A stretch of 64,000 nt of DNA from Kocuria sp. (GTDB lineage: Bacteria > Actinomycetota > Actinomycetes > Actinomycetales > Micrococcaceae): the NCBI RefSeq assembly GCF_030538595.1, contig NZ_JAUNTS010000004.1, positions 1-64,000 of the forward strand. Reading direction: 5' to 3'. Within the stretch, counting starts at the first letter, position 1. Every line of letters begins with the position of its first letter. A program made the position numbers and the translations under genes. This document shows, in pieces, positions 8,607 to 18,019 of the stretch. Under the pieces are notes generated by a model. The model was given only the letters and a program-made list of their open reading frames with translations, was not told the origin of the DNA and searched no databases.

Positions 8607-9206
8607 TCAGTCTGCCGAATCGAACACCGATCCAGAGTCAAAGTCGTCGCTTATGTGGATTTGCCCAGCAAGATCACCAAAAATCACAGGCCTGCTGACT
8701 GGCTCGACTGCTCCCGAAAGCGCTTCCGCTTCCCACAGCATCACCGCCTCGTGGCCTATGTCAGAGGATGCTGGCGACGTCAGGGCTGCGTAGGGGGCCA
8801 GATCTATGGCGCGTCCCAGAGTTAGCTCCAAGACACTCTTGAACTGCATGAACCCAAACGATGATGTCCCTTCGGGTGCTTCAACCAAGAGGTCAATACC
8901 TGAGTTGAGTCGAGCTTCACCACGGGCCACAGAACCGAAAATGGCGAGCTTGGTATAGCCGTGATTGGCTGCAAGCTCCTTCAGCACGGGGGCTGTTGCT
9001 TGGAGCAGGATTTCTGGGTGCACCGCTCGGGTATCTGGTGCGGACTTGAGCTGCTGACTCACTGCCGACTGAGTGAGGCCAAGGTGCGCTGCAATTTGAC
9101 GCTGAGACAGTCCACTGGCCGCCATGGCGCGGAGGGCCAGGAGGCGCCGAAGGCGCAGAATTTCCTCACTGCGCCTAGCCGACCCATACTCCTCCATCAA
9201 GCCCAT
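8607..9206 (-). CDS. HTH-fused nucleotidyltransferase (MNT-like, orphan antitoxin type)
   Basis: Two-domain protein of 199 residues. Residues ~15-60 form a helix-turn-helix (GLSQRQIAAHLGLTQSAVSQQL) that probably binds its own promoter. Residues ~85-150 are a small nucleotidyltransferase of the MNT/MntA class with GSVARGEARLNSGIDLLVE; the family signature is GSxxRGxxxxxSDxDLxV, so one metal-binding Asp position reads Gly here. The C-terminal ~45 residues are acidic and unassigned. Such proteins usually pair with a HEPN toxin, but none is adjacent; the nearest related gene is the Abi_2-like one beyond selA. Its stop is 45 bases from the 5' end of tRNA-Sec on the same strand, and its start is 48 bases from divergent selD. 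Confidence 0.75.
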   Translation of the reverse strand: MGLMEEYGSARRSEEILRLRRLLALRAMAASGLSQRQIAAHLGLTQSAVSQQLKSAPDTRAVHPEILLQATAPVLKELAANHGYTKLAIFGSVARGEARLNSGIDLLVEAPEGTSSFGFMQFKSVLELTLGRAIDLAPYAALTSPASSDIGHEAVMLWEAEALSGAVEPVSRPVIFGDLAGQIHISDDFDSGSVFDSAD

Positions 9207-9254
9207 AAGGGCCCCTTATCACCGGGTTCTGGCGTGCGGGAGTACGGTGGGTTC

Positions 9255-10277
9255 ATGCCAGCTGACGCGCAGACCCCGACAACCTTGAACCGCCTGACCA
9301 GCTACGCCCACGGGGGCGGGTGCGCGTGCAAGATTCCGCCGGGGGAGCTGGAGGAAGCCGTGGCCGGCTTGGCCGGGCAGTCTCACCCTGACGTGCTGGT
9401 GGGCTTGGACGACGGCGACGACGCCGCTGCCGTCCGTATCCAGGACAACCTTGCGGTGCTCTCCACTGCGGACTTCTTCACACCGGTGGTGGACAACGCC
9501 TATGACTGGGGCCGGATTGCAGCGGCCAATGCGCTCTCCGACATTTACGCCATGGGAGGCACCCCGGTGGTGGCCATCAACCTGGTGGGGTGGCCGCGTG
9601 GCGTACTCCCCATGGAGCTGATGGCAGAGGTTCTACAGGGGGGTCTGGACATCGGCCGGGAAGCCGGTTGCCCGGTGATCGGTGGCCACACCATTGACGA
9701 CCCCGAACCCAAATACGGTATGGCCGTCACCGGAACCGCGCGCCCGGATGATCTCCTCCGCAACGACGCCGCCCAGCCCGGGTTACCCATCACCCTCACC
9801 AAACCCATCGGATTGGGTCTGTTGAACAACCGGCACAAGCAAACAGGTGAGGTGTTCCAGGCGGCGATTGCCACCATGACCCAGCTCAACAGGGATGTGT
9901 CCCGGGCTGCCGTCTCAGCCGGGATCAAGGCCGCCACGGATGTGACGGGCTTTGGCCTGTTGGGTCACTTGTTCAAAATGGCTCGGGCTTCCGGGGTGAG
10001 TGCGGTGCTTGACCGTGCAGCTGTGCCTGCGGTGGAGGGTGCCGCGGAGGCCCTGCGTGATGGGTTCGTCTCCGGTGGTACCCGACGCAATCTGGACTGG
10101 GTGCGCCCACACCTTGACGTGGGTTCCGGCACCACAGAGGAAGATCTGCTGTTCCTGGCAGATGCCCAAACGTCAGGCGGCCTGCTGGTGGTGGGTGAGC
10201 TTCCGGGCCACCCTGTGATCGGAGAGACCGTGGCCGCCACGAACGATGCGCCGGTCGGAACTATCGCCATCCTCTGA
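9255..10277 (+). CDS. selD: Selenide, water dikinase (selenophosphate synthetase) SelD
   Basis: Makes selenophosphate, the selenium donor for SelA, from selenide and ATP. The product is 340 residues with the PurM-like fold. The catalytic Cys23 and Lys26 lie in GGCACKIP; the position that is Sec in some SelD proteins is an ordinary Cys (TGC) here. LDDGDDAAAV, DIYAMGGTPVVA and ATDVTGFGLLGHL are conserved motifs. The ATG at 9255, after GGTGG, gives the normal N-terminus; the open frame further upstream overlaps the divergent nucleotidyltransferase gene and is spurious. It is divergent from the rest of the Sec operon and convergent with the formate dehydrogenase operon. Confidence 0.95.
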   Translation: MPADAQTPTTLNRLTSYAHGGGCACKIPPGELEEAVAGLAGQSHPDVLVGLDDGDDAAAVRIQDNLAVLSTADFFTPVVDNAYDWGRIAAANALSDIYAMGGTPVVAINLVGWPRGVLPMELMAEVLQGGLDIGREAGCPVIGGHTIDDPEPKYGMAVTGTARPDDLLRNDAAQPGLPITLTKPIGLGLLNNRHKQTGEVFQAAIATMTQLNRDVSRAAVSAGIKAATDVTGFGLLGHLFKMARASGVSAVLDRAAVPAVEGAAEALRDGFVSGGTRRNLDWVRPHLDVGSGTTEEDLLFLADAQTSGGLLVVGELPGHPVIGETVAATNDAPVGTIAIL

Positions 10278-10290
10278 CTGACATCTTCCG

Positions 10291-10351
10291 CCGAATACGC
10301 AATGTCATGGCCCCTGACAGCTCCAGCGGCCCCAAAACTGGCCATTCGGCG
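10291..10351. repeat. 61-nt interspersed repeat, copy 1
   Basis: Begins CCGAATACGCA and ends CATTCGGCG, with CCCCAAAACTG near the 3' end. It aligns without gaps to 56259-56319 and 56786-56846. The ends are inverted repeats (CCGAAT/ATTCGG). It lies between the convergent stops of selD and nrfD. Confidence 0.75.
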
Positions 10352-10394
10352 TGGGAGGTAGGCGGAGAGCGGCGCAGGGAGCCACATAAGTGCG

Positions 10395-10455
10395 AACTCG
10401 GCGGGAGAGGCAGGGCAGAAGGCGGCGCAGGGGCCCCAAAACTGCGCACTCGGCG
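10395..10455. repeat. 61-nt interspersed repeat, partial copy
   Basis: The right half (10432-10455, GGCCCCAAAACTG then CACTCGGCG) matches the element at 10291-10351; the left half has diverged. It is a second copy in the same selD/nrfD intergenic space. Confidence 0.55.
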
Positions 10456-10490
10456 TGCCCGAGGGTGCGGCCGGGGCTACGGCGCCAGGT

Positions 10491-11603
10491 TCACCCCACC
10501 GTGGTGATGGAATCGTCCGTCTGGCCGGCTGCGCGGCGGGCCTCCAACCGGCGCCGCTGCGGTTCAATCGTGTACCGGGGGTCTGCGGCGGAGTTCAAGC
10601 CTGCGTAGAACACCCCAAAGCGAGTGCAGGCTGATGCCCCCAACAGCGCCAGTCCGGACACCGCGGCAAGCCCCCGATGACGGCCACCTACCAGCGTGCC
10701 CACACCACCCACCAGCAGGAGCCGTTCGGTCCACTTCAACAACTGACCGGGCATTCCCTGGTGCAAGGGCTCTGCCGCCACCGGGTCCATCCGGGATTCC
10801 ATGACCTTCTGCGCCACCACATCCCCCACCACACCCGCCAGCGCCAGATATCGGGCCGGGCGCGCTTCATCCACGGGGGTGGTGATCATGGCCAGTCCCC
10901 CGGAGGCCAGGGAGGCAGAGCTGACGAACACGAACGGCAAATCCTCCCGCGCCGCGTTCCACGTGGGCATGGCCGTGTCAGAAAGCAGCACGGCCGTGTA
11001 TCCGGCCAGGGGCGCACCGAATAGCCCGGCACCCACCCCAGCCACGGGTTCCACGGCACGCAATACACACCGCAACGGCCCCAGCGGCAGCCGCGAACCT
11101 GTCCAATGGTCCACCTCAGACACCGCAGCCACCCCCGCGCACGTGCTGAAGGAAACCAAAATCCAGGAACCCAGGCTCATGGGTGAGGTGGGTTTGATGG
11201 TGCGCAGCATGTGCAAGAAGCGTTCAGGCCGCCCAAGATCGGCGATCAGCGCCGTGCTGCCAACAGCAGAGCCGAGCAGGGCAGCCAATCGCGCATTGCG
11301 CCTCAACACCGGCCGTCCCGTCAGTTGTGCACCCAGCGCCAGCAACCCGGAGCCACCGGCCACACCACCCAGGAACAGATAGCTGCCAATCTCTTTTTTC
11401 CACGGGGGAGCCTTGACCACGGGGCGGCCGTAGTAGGAGGTGTACGGCTCAACCTCGGCATCCGGCACCACGGGCATCTCCCGGGCGCCGTCGTTGCCGC
11501 GTCTGAACCAGCTGCCACGGCCCCCGGGCCGTCCGCCGGACCGGCGACCACGACGACGCCGTCCCTCCGGCGGACGGTAACTGTCAAACTCCGAAACACT
11601 CAC
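10491..11603 (-). CDS. nrfD: NrfD/PsrC-type membrane subunit of formate dehydrogenase
   Basis: Integral membrane protein of the NrfD family that would pass electrons from the iron-sulfur subunit to menaquinone. It has 370 residues. The first ~70 are an Arg/Gly-rich cytosolic tail, then KEIGSYLFLGGVAGGSGLLAL opens a set of about eight hydrophobic helices. The GTG start at 11603 overlaps the fdhB stop by four bases (GTGA), so the subunits are translationally coupled. Actinobacterial Fdh operons commonly have this fdhA-fdhB-nrfD order. It is the last gene of the operon; repeats follow its stop. Confidence 0.87.
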   Translation of the reverse strand: MSVSEFDSYRPPEGRRRRGRRSGGRPGGRGSWFRRGNDGAREMPVVPDAEVEPYTSYYGRPVVKAPPWKKEIGSYLFLGGVAGGSGLLALGAQLTGRPVLRRNARLAALLGSAVGSTALIADLGRPERFLHMLRTIKPTSPMSLGSWILVSFSTCAGVAAVSEVDHWTGSRLPLGPLRCVLRAVEPVAGVGAGLFGAPLAGYTAVLLSDTAMPTWNAAREDLPFVFVSSASLASGGLAMITTPVDEARPARYLALAGVVGDVVAQKVMESRMDPVAAEPLHQGMPGQLLKWTERLLLVGGVGTLVGGRHRGLAAVSGLALLGASACTRFGVFYAGLNSAADPRYTIEPQRRRLEARRAAGQTDDSITTVG

Positions 11604-12646
11604 CTGCGGCCACCCGCCACAAAAGCCGCGGCCGTGGCCAGTGCCATCCCGGCCATGGCCACGCCCGCGCGCTTGAACGTGTGGGCCAGATCAGCGGTGG
11701 GAACTCGCGGGTCGGGCGGCAGCCCGTAGACCTCTGGTTCATCAAGGAGCAGGAAGATGGAGCCGGTGCCACCCACGCCGTCATTGGGATTGGCGCCGTA
11801 CAGCCGAGCCTCCGTCATACCCTCCTGGTGCAGCTGAGCCACACGCTGCTGGGCTGCGGCCAGCATGTCCGCGCGGTCCCCGTACTTGATGGAGGTGGTG
11901 GGGCAGGTTTTGGCGCAGGCTGGCGTTTCGTCGTGCTTCATGCGGTCGTAGCACAGGGTGCATTTCTGGGCCACGCCGTCCACGGGTCGCTTGACGGTGT
12001 CCGGCATGTCACGGCCGGCGGGGGTGGTGACCAGGCCGTCGTCGCGCCGTTCGATCACCCCGAACGGGCACCCCGCCACGCACGTTCCGCAGCCATTGCA
12101 GACATCGTCCTGGACCACCACCGTCCCGTATTCGGTGCGGAACAGCGCGCCCGTGGGGCACACATCCAGGCAGCCCGCGTGGGTGCAGTGCTTGCACACG
12201 TCAGAGGACATCAGCCACCGGAACTCCGGGGTGTCCGGGGTGGCACCCGAAGTCGACGACGACGCCGCACCGCATCCCCCCGATCCACAACCCCCACCGG
12301 CGGAAGCCGTCTGTTGGGTGGCAGGGGTCGGTGCCCCCACGGAAGGCATCCCCAGGCTGACCAACTTGCGCCCTGATTCGCGGGCTTGCTCAATCCGCTC
12401 TTTCTCCTGCTCAATGAAAGCCACGTGACGCCACGTGTCTGCACCCAGCGCGCCGGTGTTGTCATAGGAGGAGCCCAGGATCTTGTAATCCCCATCCGCG
12501 GGATTACGGTTCCATTCCTTGCACGCCACTTCACAGGCTTTGCAACCAATGCAGATGGAGGTGTCCGTGAAGAATCCCCGCCGGGAATGCGGGTGATCGT
12601 AATGCGCGTCCGCGGTGGGATTACCGTCACGGGGCTGGGTGCTCAT
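11600..12646 (-). CDS. fdhB: Formate dehydrogenase iron-sulfur subunit
   Basis: Ferredoxin-like electron-transfer subunit of 348 residues. It contains four Cys clusters for [4Fe-4S] centres: CIGCKACEVACKEWN near residue 32, CKHCTHAGCLDVCPTGAL, CNGCGTCVAGCPFG, and CTLCYDRM with a late CAKTCPT. Between the first and second clusters is a Gly/Ser-rich linker with CGSGGCG, an extra Cys pair of unknown use. The C-terminal ~30 residues are hydrophobic and may form the membrane anchor. The start ATG overlaps the fdhA stop as ATGA and is preceded by AAGGAGGAGG. It links FdhA to the NrfD membrane subunit. Confidence 0.92.
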   Translation of the reverse strand: MSTQPRDGNPTADAHYDHPHSRRGFFTDTSICIGCKACEVACKEWNRNPADGDYKILGSSYDNTGALGADTWRHVAFIEQEKERIEQARESGRKLVSLGMPSVGAPTPATQQTASAGGGCGSGGCGAASSSTSGATPDTPEFRWLMSSDVCKHCTHAGCLDVCPTGALFRTEYGTVVVQDDVCNGCGTCVAGCPFGVIERRDDGLVTTPAGRDMPDTVKRPVDGVAQKCTLCYDRMKHDETPACAKTCPTTSIKYGDRADMLAAAQQRVAQLHQEGMTEARLYGANPNDGVGGTGSIFLLLDEPEVYGLPPDPRVPTADLAHTFKRAGVAMAGMALATAAAFVAGGRR

Positions 12647-15600
12647 CGGTCCTCCTCCTTGGCTGGGTCGGTCACGCGGGTGTTGCCGGTTGCTGGGGTC
12701 AAGCCTGCCCGTTGCTGGTACTGGTTGACCAGTTTCACCAACTTGGCGCCGCGCGGGCGGCGGCCGGGCTGAATGTCACAAAGACCCACTTTGGACTCCT
12801 GGATGTGCACATTTGGGTCAAGAGTGATGCCCATGAGGTCGTTTGCAGCGTCCCCGCTGACCACGGCGTCGTTGCCCACCCCCCAGTGATAGGGGAGACC
12901 GATCTGATGCACCGTGCGACCGCCGGTGTTCAACGGTGTCATGCGTTCGGTGACCATCACCTTTGCCTCAATGGCACCGCGCGGGGAGACCAAGGTGGCC
13001 CATCCGTTCTGTTCCAGCCCACGTTCGGCGGCCAGTTCCGGGGAGATCTCACAGAACATCTCCGGCTGCAGCTCCGCCAGGTAGGGCAGCCAGCGGCTCA
13101 TGCCGCCGGCCGTGTGCTGTTCGGTCAGTCGGTAGGTGGTGAACATGTACGGGTAGACCTCGGCCCCTGGATCACCTTGGCTGGCTGCGGTGAGATTGTC
13201 CCACCGGGGGAACAACTCACGGGTGGCGTTGGGCTGCTGCGCATAGAGCGGATTACGAACCGGCGATTCCTGCGGTTCGTAATGCGTGGGCAGCGGCCCG
13301 TCCACCATGCCCTTGGGGGCAAAGAGCCAGCCCTTGCCATCGGCCTGCATGATGAAGGGGTCATCCCCGTCCAACGCATCCGGTCCACCGGCACCGTCCG
13401 CGGCCACTGACCCCGGTGCGCGGTCCACGGGGAAATCAGGAATGTCCTGGCCCGTCCATTTCCCACTGTCGGCATCCCACCACACCAGCTTCTTGCGTTC
13501 ACTCCACGGCCGCCCCTGGGGATCCGCCGATGCCCGGTTGTAAAGAATCCGGCGGTTTGCAGGCCACGCCCAACCCCACTGGGCGGCGGTTTCATCCTGC
13601 TCGCGGCCCGGAACCCGATCTGCGGCATGGTTGATCCCATCCGCGTACACACCCGTGTAGATCCAGCATCCACCGGAGGTTGAACCGTCAGCCTTCATCT
13701 GGGTGTAGCTGGACAAGGGTTGGCCGGCATCCGGACCAGTCAGCAACCTTCCATTGATCTCGGCCAGCACCGACTCGGCATCGGGATCGCCGTCGTCGTG
13801 AAGCGGATAATCCCAGGTCAAGTCCAACAGCGGCCGGTCCCGCGGGTCCGTTGAATCTGCTAAGCGCTCGCGGATGCGCTTGCCGAGTTCGTAGAAGAAC
13901 TTCAGTTCACTTTCCGCGTCCCCGGGCGGTGGCAATGCTTGATGCCGCCACTGCAGCACGCGCTGAGTCTGCGTGAAAGTGCCTGATTTCTCCACGTGAG
14001 TGGCTGCCGGGAAGAAAAAAACCTCCGTGTTTATGTCCTCCGTGCGCAGCTCCCCGGACTCGATCTCCGGGCCGTCCTTCCACCAGGTGGCAGATTCGAT
14101 CAGACTGAAATCACGCACCACAAGCCATTTGAGGTGAGACATCCCCATGCGCTGCATGCGCCCGTTAGCAGAGCCCACCGCGGGATTCTGCCCCAGGATG
14201 AAGTAGCCCTCCACCTCATCACGCAGCATGGCGGTCAGCGTCTGGTAGGTGCCGTGCGGACCGGTCAGGCGGGGCAGGTAGTCATAGGCCCAGTCATTCT
14301 CCGGACGTGCCGCATCCCCCCACCAGGCTTTGAGCAAGCTGACCGTATAAGCGTCCGCGTTGGCCCAGTAGCCCTTTTGCTGTTTGGAGGCAATGGAGTT
14401 GATGTACTCGTCGGAGTTCTGCAGCTCCACCGTTGGCATGGGCAGATACCCCGGGAGAAGGTTGAACAGGGTGGGGATGTCCGTGGAGCCCTGGATGCTG
14501 GCGTGACCACGCAACGCCATGATCCCACCACCGGGGCGGCCCATGTTCCCCAGTAACAGCTGCAAGATGGCCGCCGTGCGAATGAACTGGGCACCCAATG
14601 TGTGCTGGGTCCAGCCCACCGCATAGGCAAAACACGTGGTCCGTTCACGCCCGGAGTTCTCCGTGATGGAATGGGCCAGGTAGTTGAAATCCTCCTCCGA
14701 AATCCCGCAGGCCTCCCGCACCATCTCTGGCGTGTAACGCTGGTAGTGGCGTTTGAGGATCTGAAAGACCGTGTTTGGGTCCTGCAGGGTCTCATCCCGT
14801 AGCGGCTCGGCGGCAGTGGGCGGTCCGCCGCTGCCGTGGGACTCGCCTTCGGCATGATCGCTGAGGTCCGCACCGTCTGTGGAGGATTCCGACGTCGGCC
14901 GCGCACCGGCGTCGTGGTGCTCGGTATTCGTGTGCTCAGCGTTCGCACGCTGGCCGCGATCGCGGGTCTGGTAGGTCCAGGAGGTGAGATCGTAGGCACC
15001 CTTGTCAGGGTCAAATCCTGAGAACAGCCCATCCAGATCCTCCGTGTCCTGGAAGTCCTCAGAAATTAGGTAGGTGGCGTTGGTGTAGGCGCGAACGTAC
15101 TCGTCAAACCACAAATTGTTGCTCAGCACGTGGTTGATCAGGGCACCCAGAAGTACCACGTCGGAGCCGGCCCGGATGGGCACGTGCTTGTCCGCAATGG
15201 CGGTGGTCCGGGTGAACCGGGGGTCCACGTGAATGATCCGAGCACCGCGCGCCTTGGCTTCAGCAACCCACTGGAAACCCACGGGGTGGCACTCCGCCAT
15301 GTTGGAACCCTGAATGACAATGCAGTCCGCATTTGCCATGTCCTGTAGCGACTGTGTGGCGCCGCCGCGGCCAAACGAGGTTCCCAAACTGGGAACCGTG
15401 GCGGAGTGTCAAATACGCGCCTGATTTTCGATCTGAAGGGCACCCGCCGCGGTGAAGAGCTTTTTGATCAGGTAGTTCTCTTCGTTGTCCAGGGTGGCCC
15501 CACCCAGGGAGGCAATGCCCATGGTGCGGTTGAGTCTGCGGCCCTGGTCATCCTTGTCCTGCCAGGTGTTACGGCGGGATTCGATGAAGCGCTCGGCCAC

Positions 15601-15975
15601 CATGTCCACGGCCTTGCTGAGCTCCATCCGTTGCCAGTCCTTGGCTTTCGGGGCTCGGTAAAGCACGTGATACTGCCGTCCCGGCGCGTTGACCAACTGT
15701 TCGCTGGCGGCACCCTTGGGACACAAACGGCCGCGGGAAATGGGGGAGTCCGGATCACCCTCGATCTGGATGACCTTGTTGTCCTTGACGTACACCTTCT
15801 GCCCGCAACCGACTGCGCAGTAGGGGCATACGCTCTGCACCACGGAGTCCGCGGTGGCGTTGCGCGAACTCAGCTCCCGGGTGTGTTCGGAGACGGTGGC
15901 GGAACTGCGCGCCGTGGAGTCAGCGGTACGCAGCTGGCGCACCACTGGCCACTCCAAGAAACTGAACCGTCCCAT
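12643..15975 (-). CDS. fdhA: Selenocysteine-containing formate dehydrogenase, catalytic subunit
   Basis: Molybdopterin (bis-MGD) oxidoreductase that oxidises formate to CO2. The reading frame contains a TGA at 15409-15411 read as selenocysteine: upstream IENQARI, then Sec189, then HSATVPSLGTSFGRGGAT, which is the conserved active site around the metal ligand of Sec-FDHs. The N-terminal [4Fe-4S] cysteines are 50, 53, 57 and 85. A hydrophilic Thr/Glu/His-rich insertion sits near residues 340-395. Full length is 1110 residues; a C-terminal molybdopterin-dinucleotide binding domain is intact. ATG 15975 is preferred to a TTG three codons up. Reading the two halves as separate genes is wrong because both match one enzyme with no shift. 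No fdhD or MGD-synthesis gene is in the window. Confidence 0.95.
15379..15397 (-). promoter_or_regulatory. Bacterial SECIS element in fdhA mRNA
   Basis: Eleven bases after the in-frame TGA the mRNA folds into GGTTCCC-AGTTT-GGGAACC, a perfect 7-bp stem with a 5-base loop carrying the GU that SelB reads. Stem position and loop match the known bacterial SECIS layout. It also lies within coding sequence (residues ~193-200). Confidence 0.92.
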
Positions 15976-16091
15976 AGGGGTCAATGTATCTCAGATTACG
16001 TGTGGTGGTGCAGTGGGAGTACAGTGCGCCTCATATGGCTTGGGCAAATGACCAGGTTGGCGGGGACATGCCTGACGAGAGGATATGAATT

Positions 16092-16355
16092 GTGAGTGCA
16101 TTTGTGGTCTTGGTGGAAGCTGACTTCCGCAGCAGCAACCTCAATTACCGAATCCGCAGCTCTGATCCACTACCAGAGGCAGAGGCGCGGTCACTGTTCG
16201 ATCAGGTGATCCATGGCCAGCAGCCGGACCTGCTCAAGCCCAACGACGACGCCGTGTTGGTCCGTACCGCAGAAAACCAGGTGTGTCGTCTGTGGACCGG
16301 TGTGACGCGCAGCCAATCCATGGACCGGATCACGTTGGCTGAGGTTGTGGACTGA
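16092..16355 (+). CDS. Small hypothetical protein
   Basis: 87-residue soluble protein I do not recognise. It starts at GTG 16092 with AGAGGA at good distance. It is rich in charged residues, has no membrane segment or signal peptide, and contains one Cys and one Trp near the centre (CRLWTGVTRSQSMDRITLAEVVD). It looks like a small alpha/beta fold. It is divergent from fdhA, 116 bases away, and convergent with the UlaA gene, so it stands alone. Coding character is good (third-position GC, no shadow of a larger gene). Confidence 0.6.
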   Translation: MSAFVVLVEADFRSSNLNYRIRSSDPLPEAEARSLFDQVIHGQQPDLLKPNDDAVLVRTAENQVCRLWTGVTRSQSMDRITLAEVVD

Positions 16356-16449
16356 GCACCACCGCCGCTGGAGTGGCTCTTGGGCTGGTTTGAGACCACA
16401 TGGTGCCGCTCCCGCGCTGATCAGAACTCGTCGGTTTCGGAGCCGCATC

Positions 16450-17991
16450 TCACGCTGTCGGCGATGACGGTGGCGGTGGCTTGGGTGCGCCTGCGGGCGG
16501 TGGAATCTTGGCGTAGGACTGCGTGCCAGCGGTGGGCGGCGGGGCGTCGTCGGCGCCCGGACGGGGTCTGTTGGGCGCTGGGTCCCAGCCGCGATCCACC
16601 ACTTTGCGCTGCACCAGGATGGCGACTCCCAGCAGGACAAGGCCGATCAGCAGGATCACGATCAGTCCGCCGATTTCACCAATACGCGCGGCCGAGCCCA
16701 CGGCCAGACCGAACCAGCCGAAATCAGCGTCACCGAAGGTTGTGTTCTCTCCTCCGAACGTGCCGAGCACGGACAACAAGAACGCGGGCAGGAACGTGAT
16801 GATCAGACCGTTCACAAAACCGCCGGCCAGAGCACCACGCCGACCACCCGTGGCATTGCCGTAAACGCCGGCGGCGCCACCCGTGAAAAAGTGCGGCACC
16901 AGACCGGGAAGGATCAGCGCGATTCCGTACGCCGGGTTGAGCCACGCGGTCAGCACGACCAAGCCGATCAGACCACCCGCAAAACTGGATATGAAACCAA
17001 GTAGCACGGCGTTCTGGGCGTAAGGGAAAACAATCGGTGCATCCAGGGCCGGGATTGCACCCGGAACAACTTTGGCTGCGATTCCTTGAAACGCGGGAAC
17101 CAATTCCCCCAAGATGGTGCGGACACCAAACAGAATCACGGCCACAGCAACACCGAATTGAAGCCCGTAAGTTACGGAGGTCATCAGGTAATTACCAACG
17201 CTGGCGGCACCACCTTCAAAAGCCTCAAACGCTGCGTCAGTCCCGGCGCGCGCCATGAACAGAACTGCCAACACCACGTACATCACTGCCATGGACAGGG
17301 CCGTGGCCACCATGGAATCGCGTAGAAAGCGCAGTCCTTCCGGCAGTTTCAAATCTTCCGTAGAGGGACTTTTGCCGCCCACCAAACGACCCGTGGCACC
17401 AGCCGCGATATAACCGGCCGTGCCAAAGTGCCCGATGGCAATGCTGTCATCCCCGGTGATCCGTCGGGTCCACGGGTGGGCCAGAGCGGGCAAGGACACC
17501 ATCAGGATGCCCAGCAGTGCTGCGCCCACCACCACAACCAACGTGCTGTTGTAACCAGCCGTGGCCAAGATGATGGTCAACATGGTGGCCATGAACAAGA
17601 CATGGTGGCCGGTCAGGAACACGTAGCGCAGCGGTGTGAAACGGGCCAGGATCAGCGAGACCACAAAGCCTAAGATCATCAACCAGGCAACTTGGCCGCC
17701 GAACTCGGCCTGGGCAATGCCTGCGATGGCCTCATTGGTCGGCACCACGCCCTGCGCGCCGGTTGCCCCCTGAATCATGGTTCCCAAGGGCTCCAGTGAG
17801 GCCACCACCAGGGTGGCTCCGGCGCCGATCAGAAGAAAGCCCAGGGTGGCTTTGATGGCTCCACCGATGACTTGACCCGCACCTTTGCGCAATGCGATCA
17901 AACCGACGGCGGTGATGATGCCGATCAGAAACGCAGGTACGGAAAGGATTTCATTGACCAGGAATTCCGCTATGGCTACCAGCCAGTTCAT
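16450..17991 (-). CDS. ulaA: PTS ascorbate-type transporter, subunit IIC (UlaA family)
   Basis: Membrane permease of the L-ascorbate (AG superfamily) PTS class; moves substrate across the membrane while it is phosphorylated by the paired IIB. The product is 513 residues with about ten hydrophobic segments and conserved parts FLVNEILSVPAFLIGIITAVGL, IGHFGTAGYIAAG and PHFFTGGAAGVYGNATGG. The C-terminal ~50 residues form a Pro-rich cytosolic tail (long for the family). It follows the IIA-IIB gene by 28 bases in one operon. The substrate may be ascorbate or another sugar acid or pentitol; the neighbouring transketolase suggests entry to pentose metabolism. Confidence 0.88.
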   Translation of the reverse strand: MNWLVAIAEFLVNEILSVPAFLIGIITAVGLIALRKGAGQVIGGAIKATLGFLLIGAGATLVVASLEPLGTMIQGATGAQGVVPTNEAIAGIAQAEFGGQVAWLMILGFVVSLILARFTPLRYVFLTGHHVLFMATMLTIILATAGYNSTLVVVVGAALLGILMVSLPALAHPWTRRITGDDSIAIGHFGTAGYIAAGATGRLVGGKSPSTEDLKLPEGLRFLRDSMVATALSMAVMYVVLAVLFMARAGTDAAFEAFEGGAASVGNYLMTSVTYGLQFGVAVAVILFGVRTILGELVPAFQGIAAKVVPGAIPALDAPIVFPYAQNAVLLGFISSFAGGLIGLVVLTAWLNPAYGIALILPGLVPHFFTGGAAGVYGNATGGRRGALAGGFVNGLIITFLPAFLLSVLGTFGGENTTFGDADFGWFGLAVGSAARIGEIGGLIVILLIGLVLLGVAILVQRKVVDRGWDPAPNRPRPGADDAPPPTAGTQSYAKIPPPAGAPKPPPPSSPTA

Positions 17992-18019
17992 GGTGCTTTG
18001 CCCCTAACGTTGGTGGATT

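Noticed and set aside
8961-9254. N-terminal extension of selD
   Set aside because: It overlaps the divergent nucleotidyltransferase gene and has no homology; ATG 9255 gives the normal start.
9321-9332. Selenocysteine in SelD
   Set aside because: The motif codons at Cys23/Cys25 are TGC, so it is the Cys form.
12643-15984. fdhA seen as two genes or a pseudogene broken by TGA
   Set aside because: Both halves are one FDH in one frame, the TGA is at the conserved Sec position, and a SECIS plus all Sec genes are present.
16356-16449. Terminator between the small hypothetical gene and ulaA
   Set aside because: No stem longer than about six bases and no T-run could be found.
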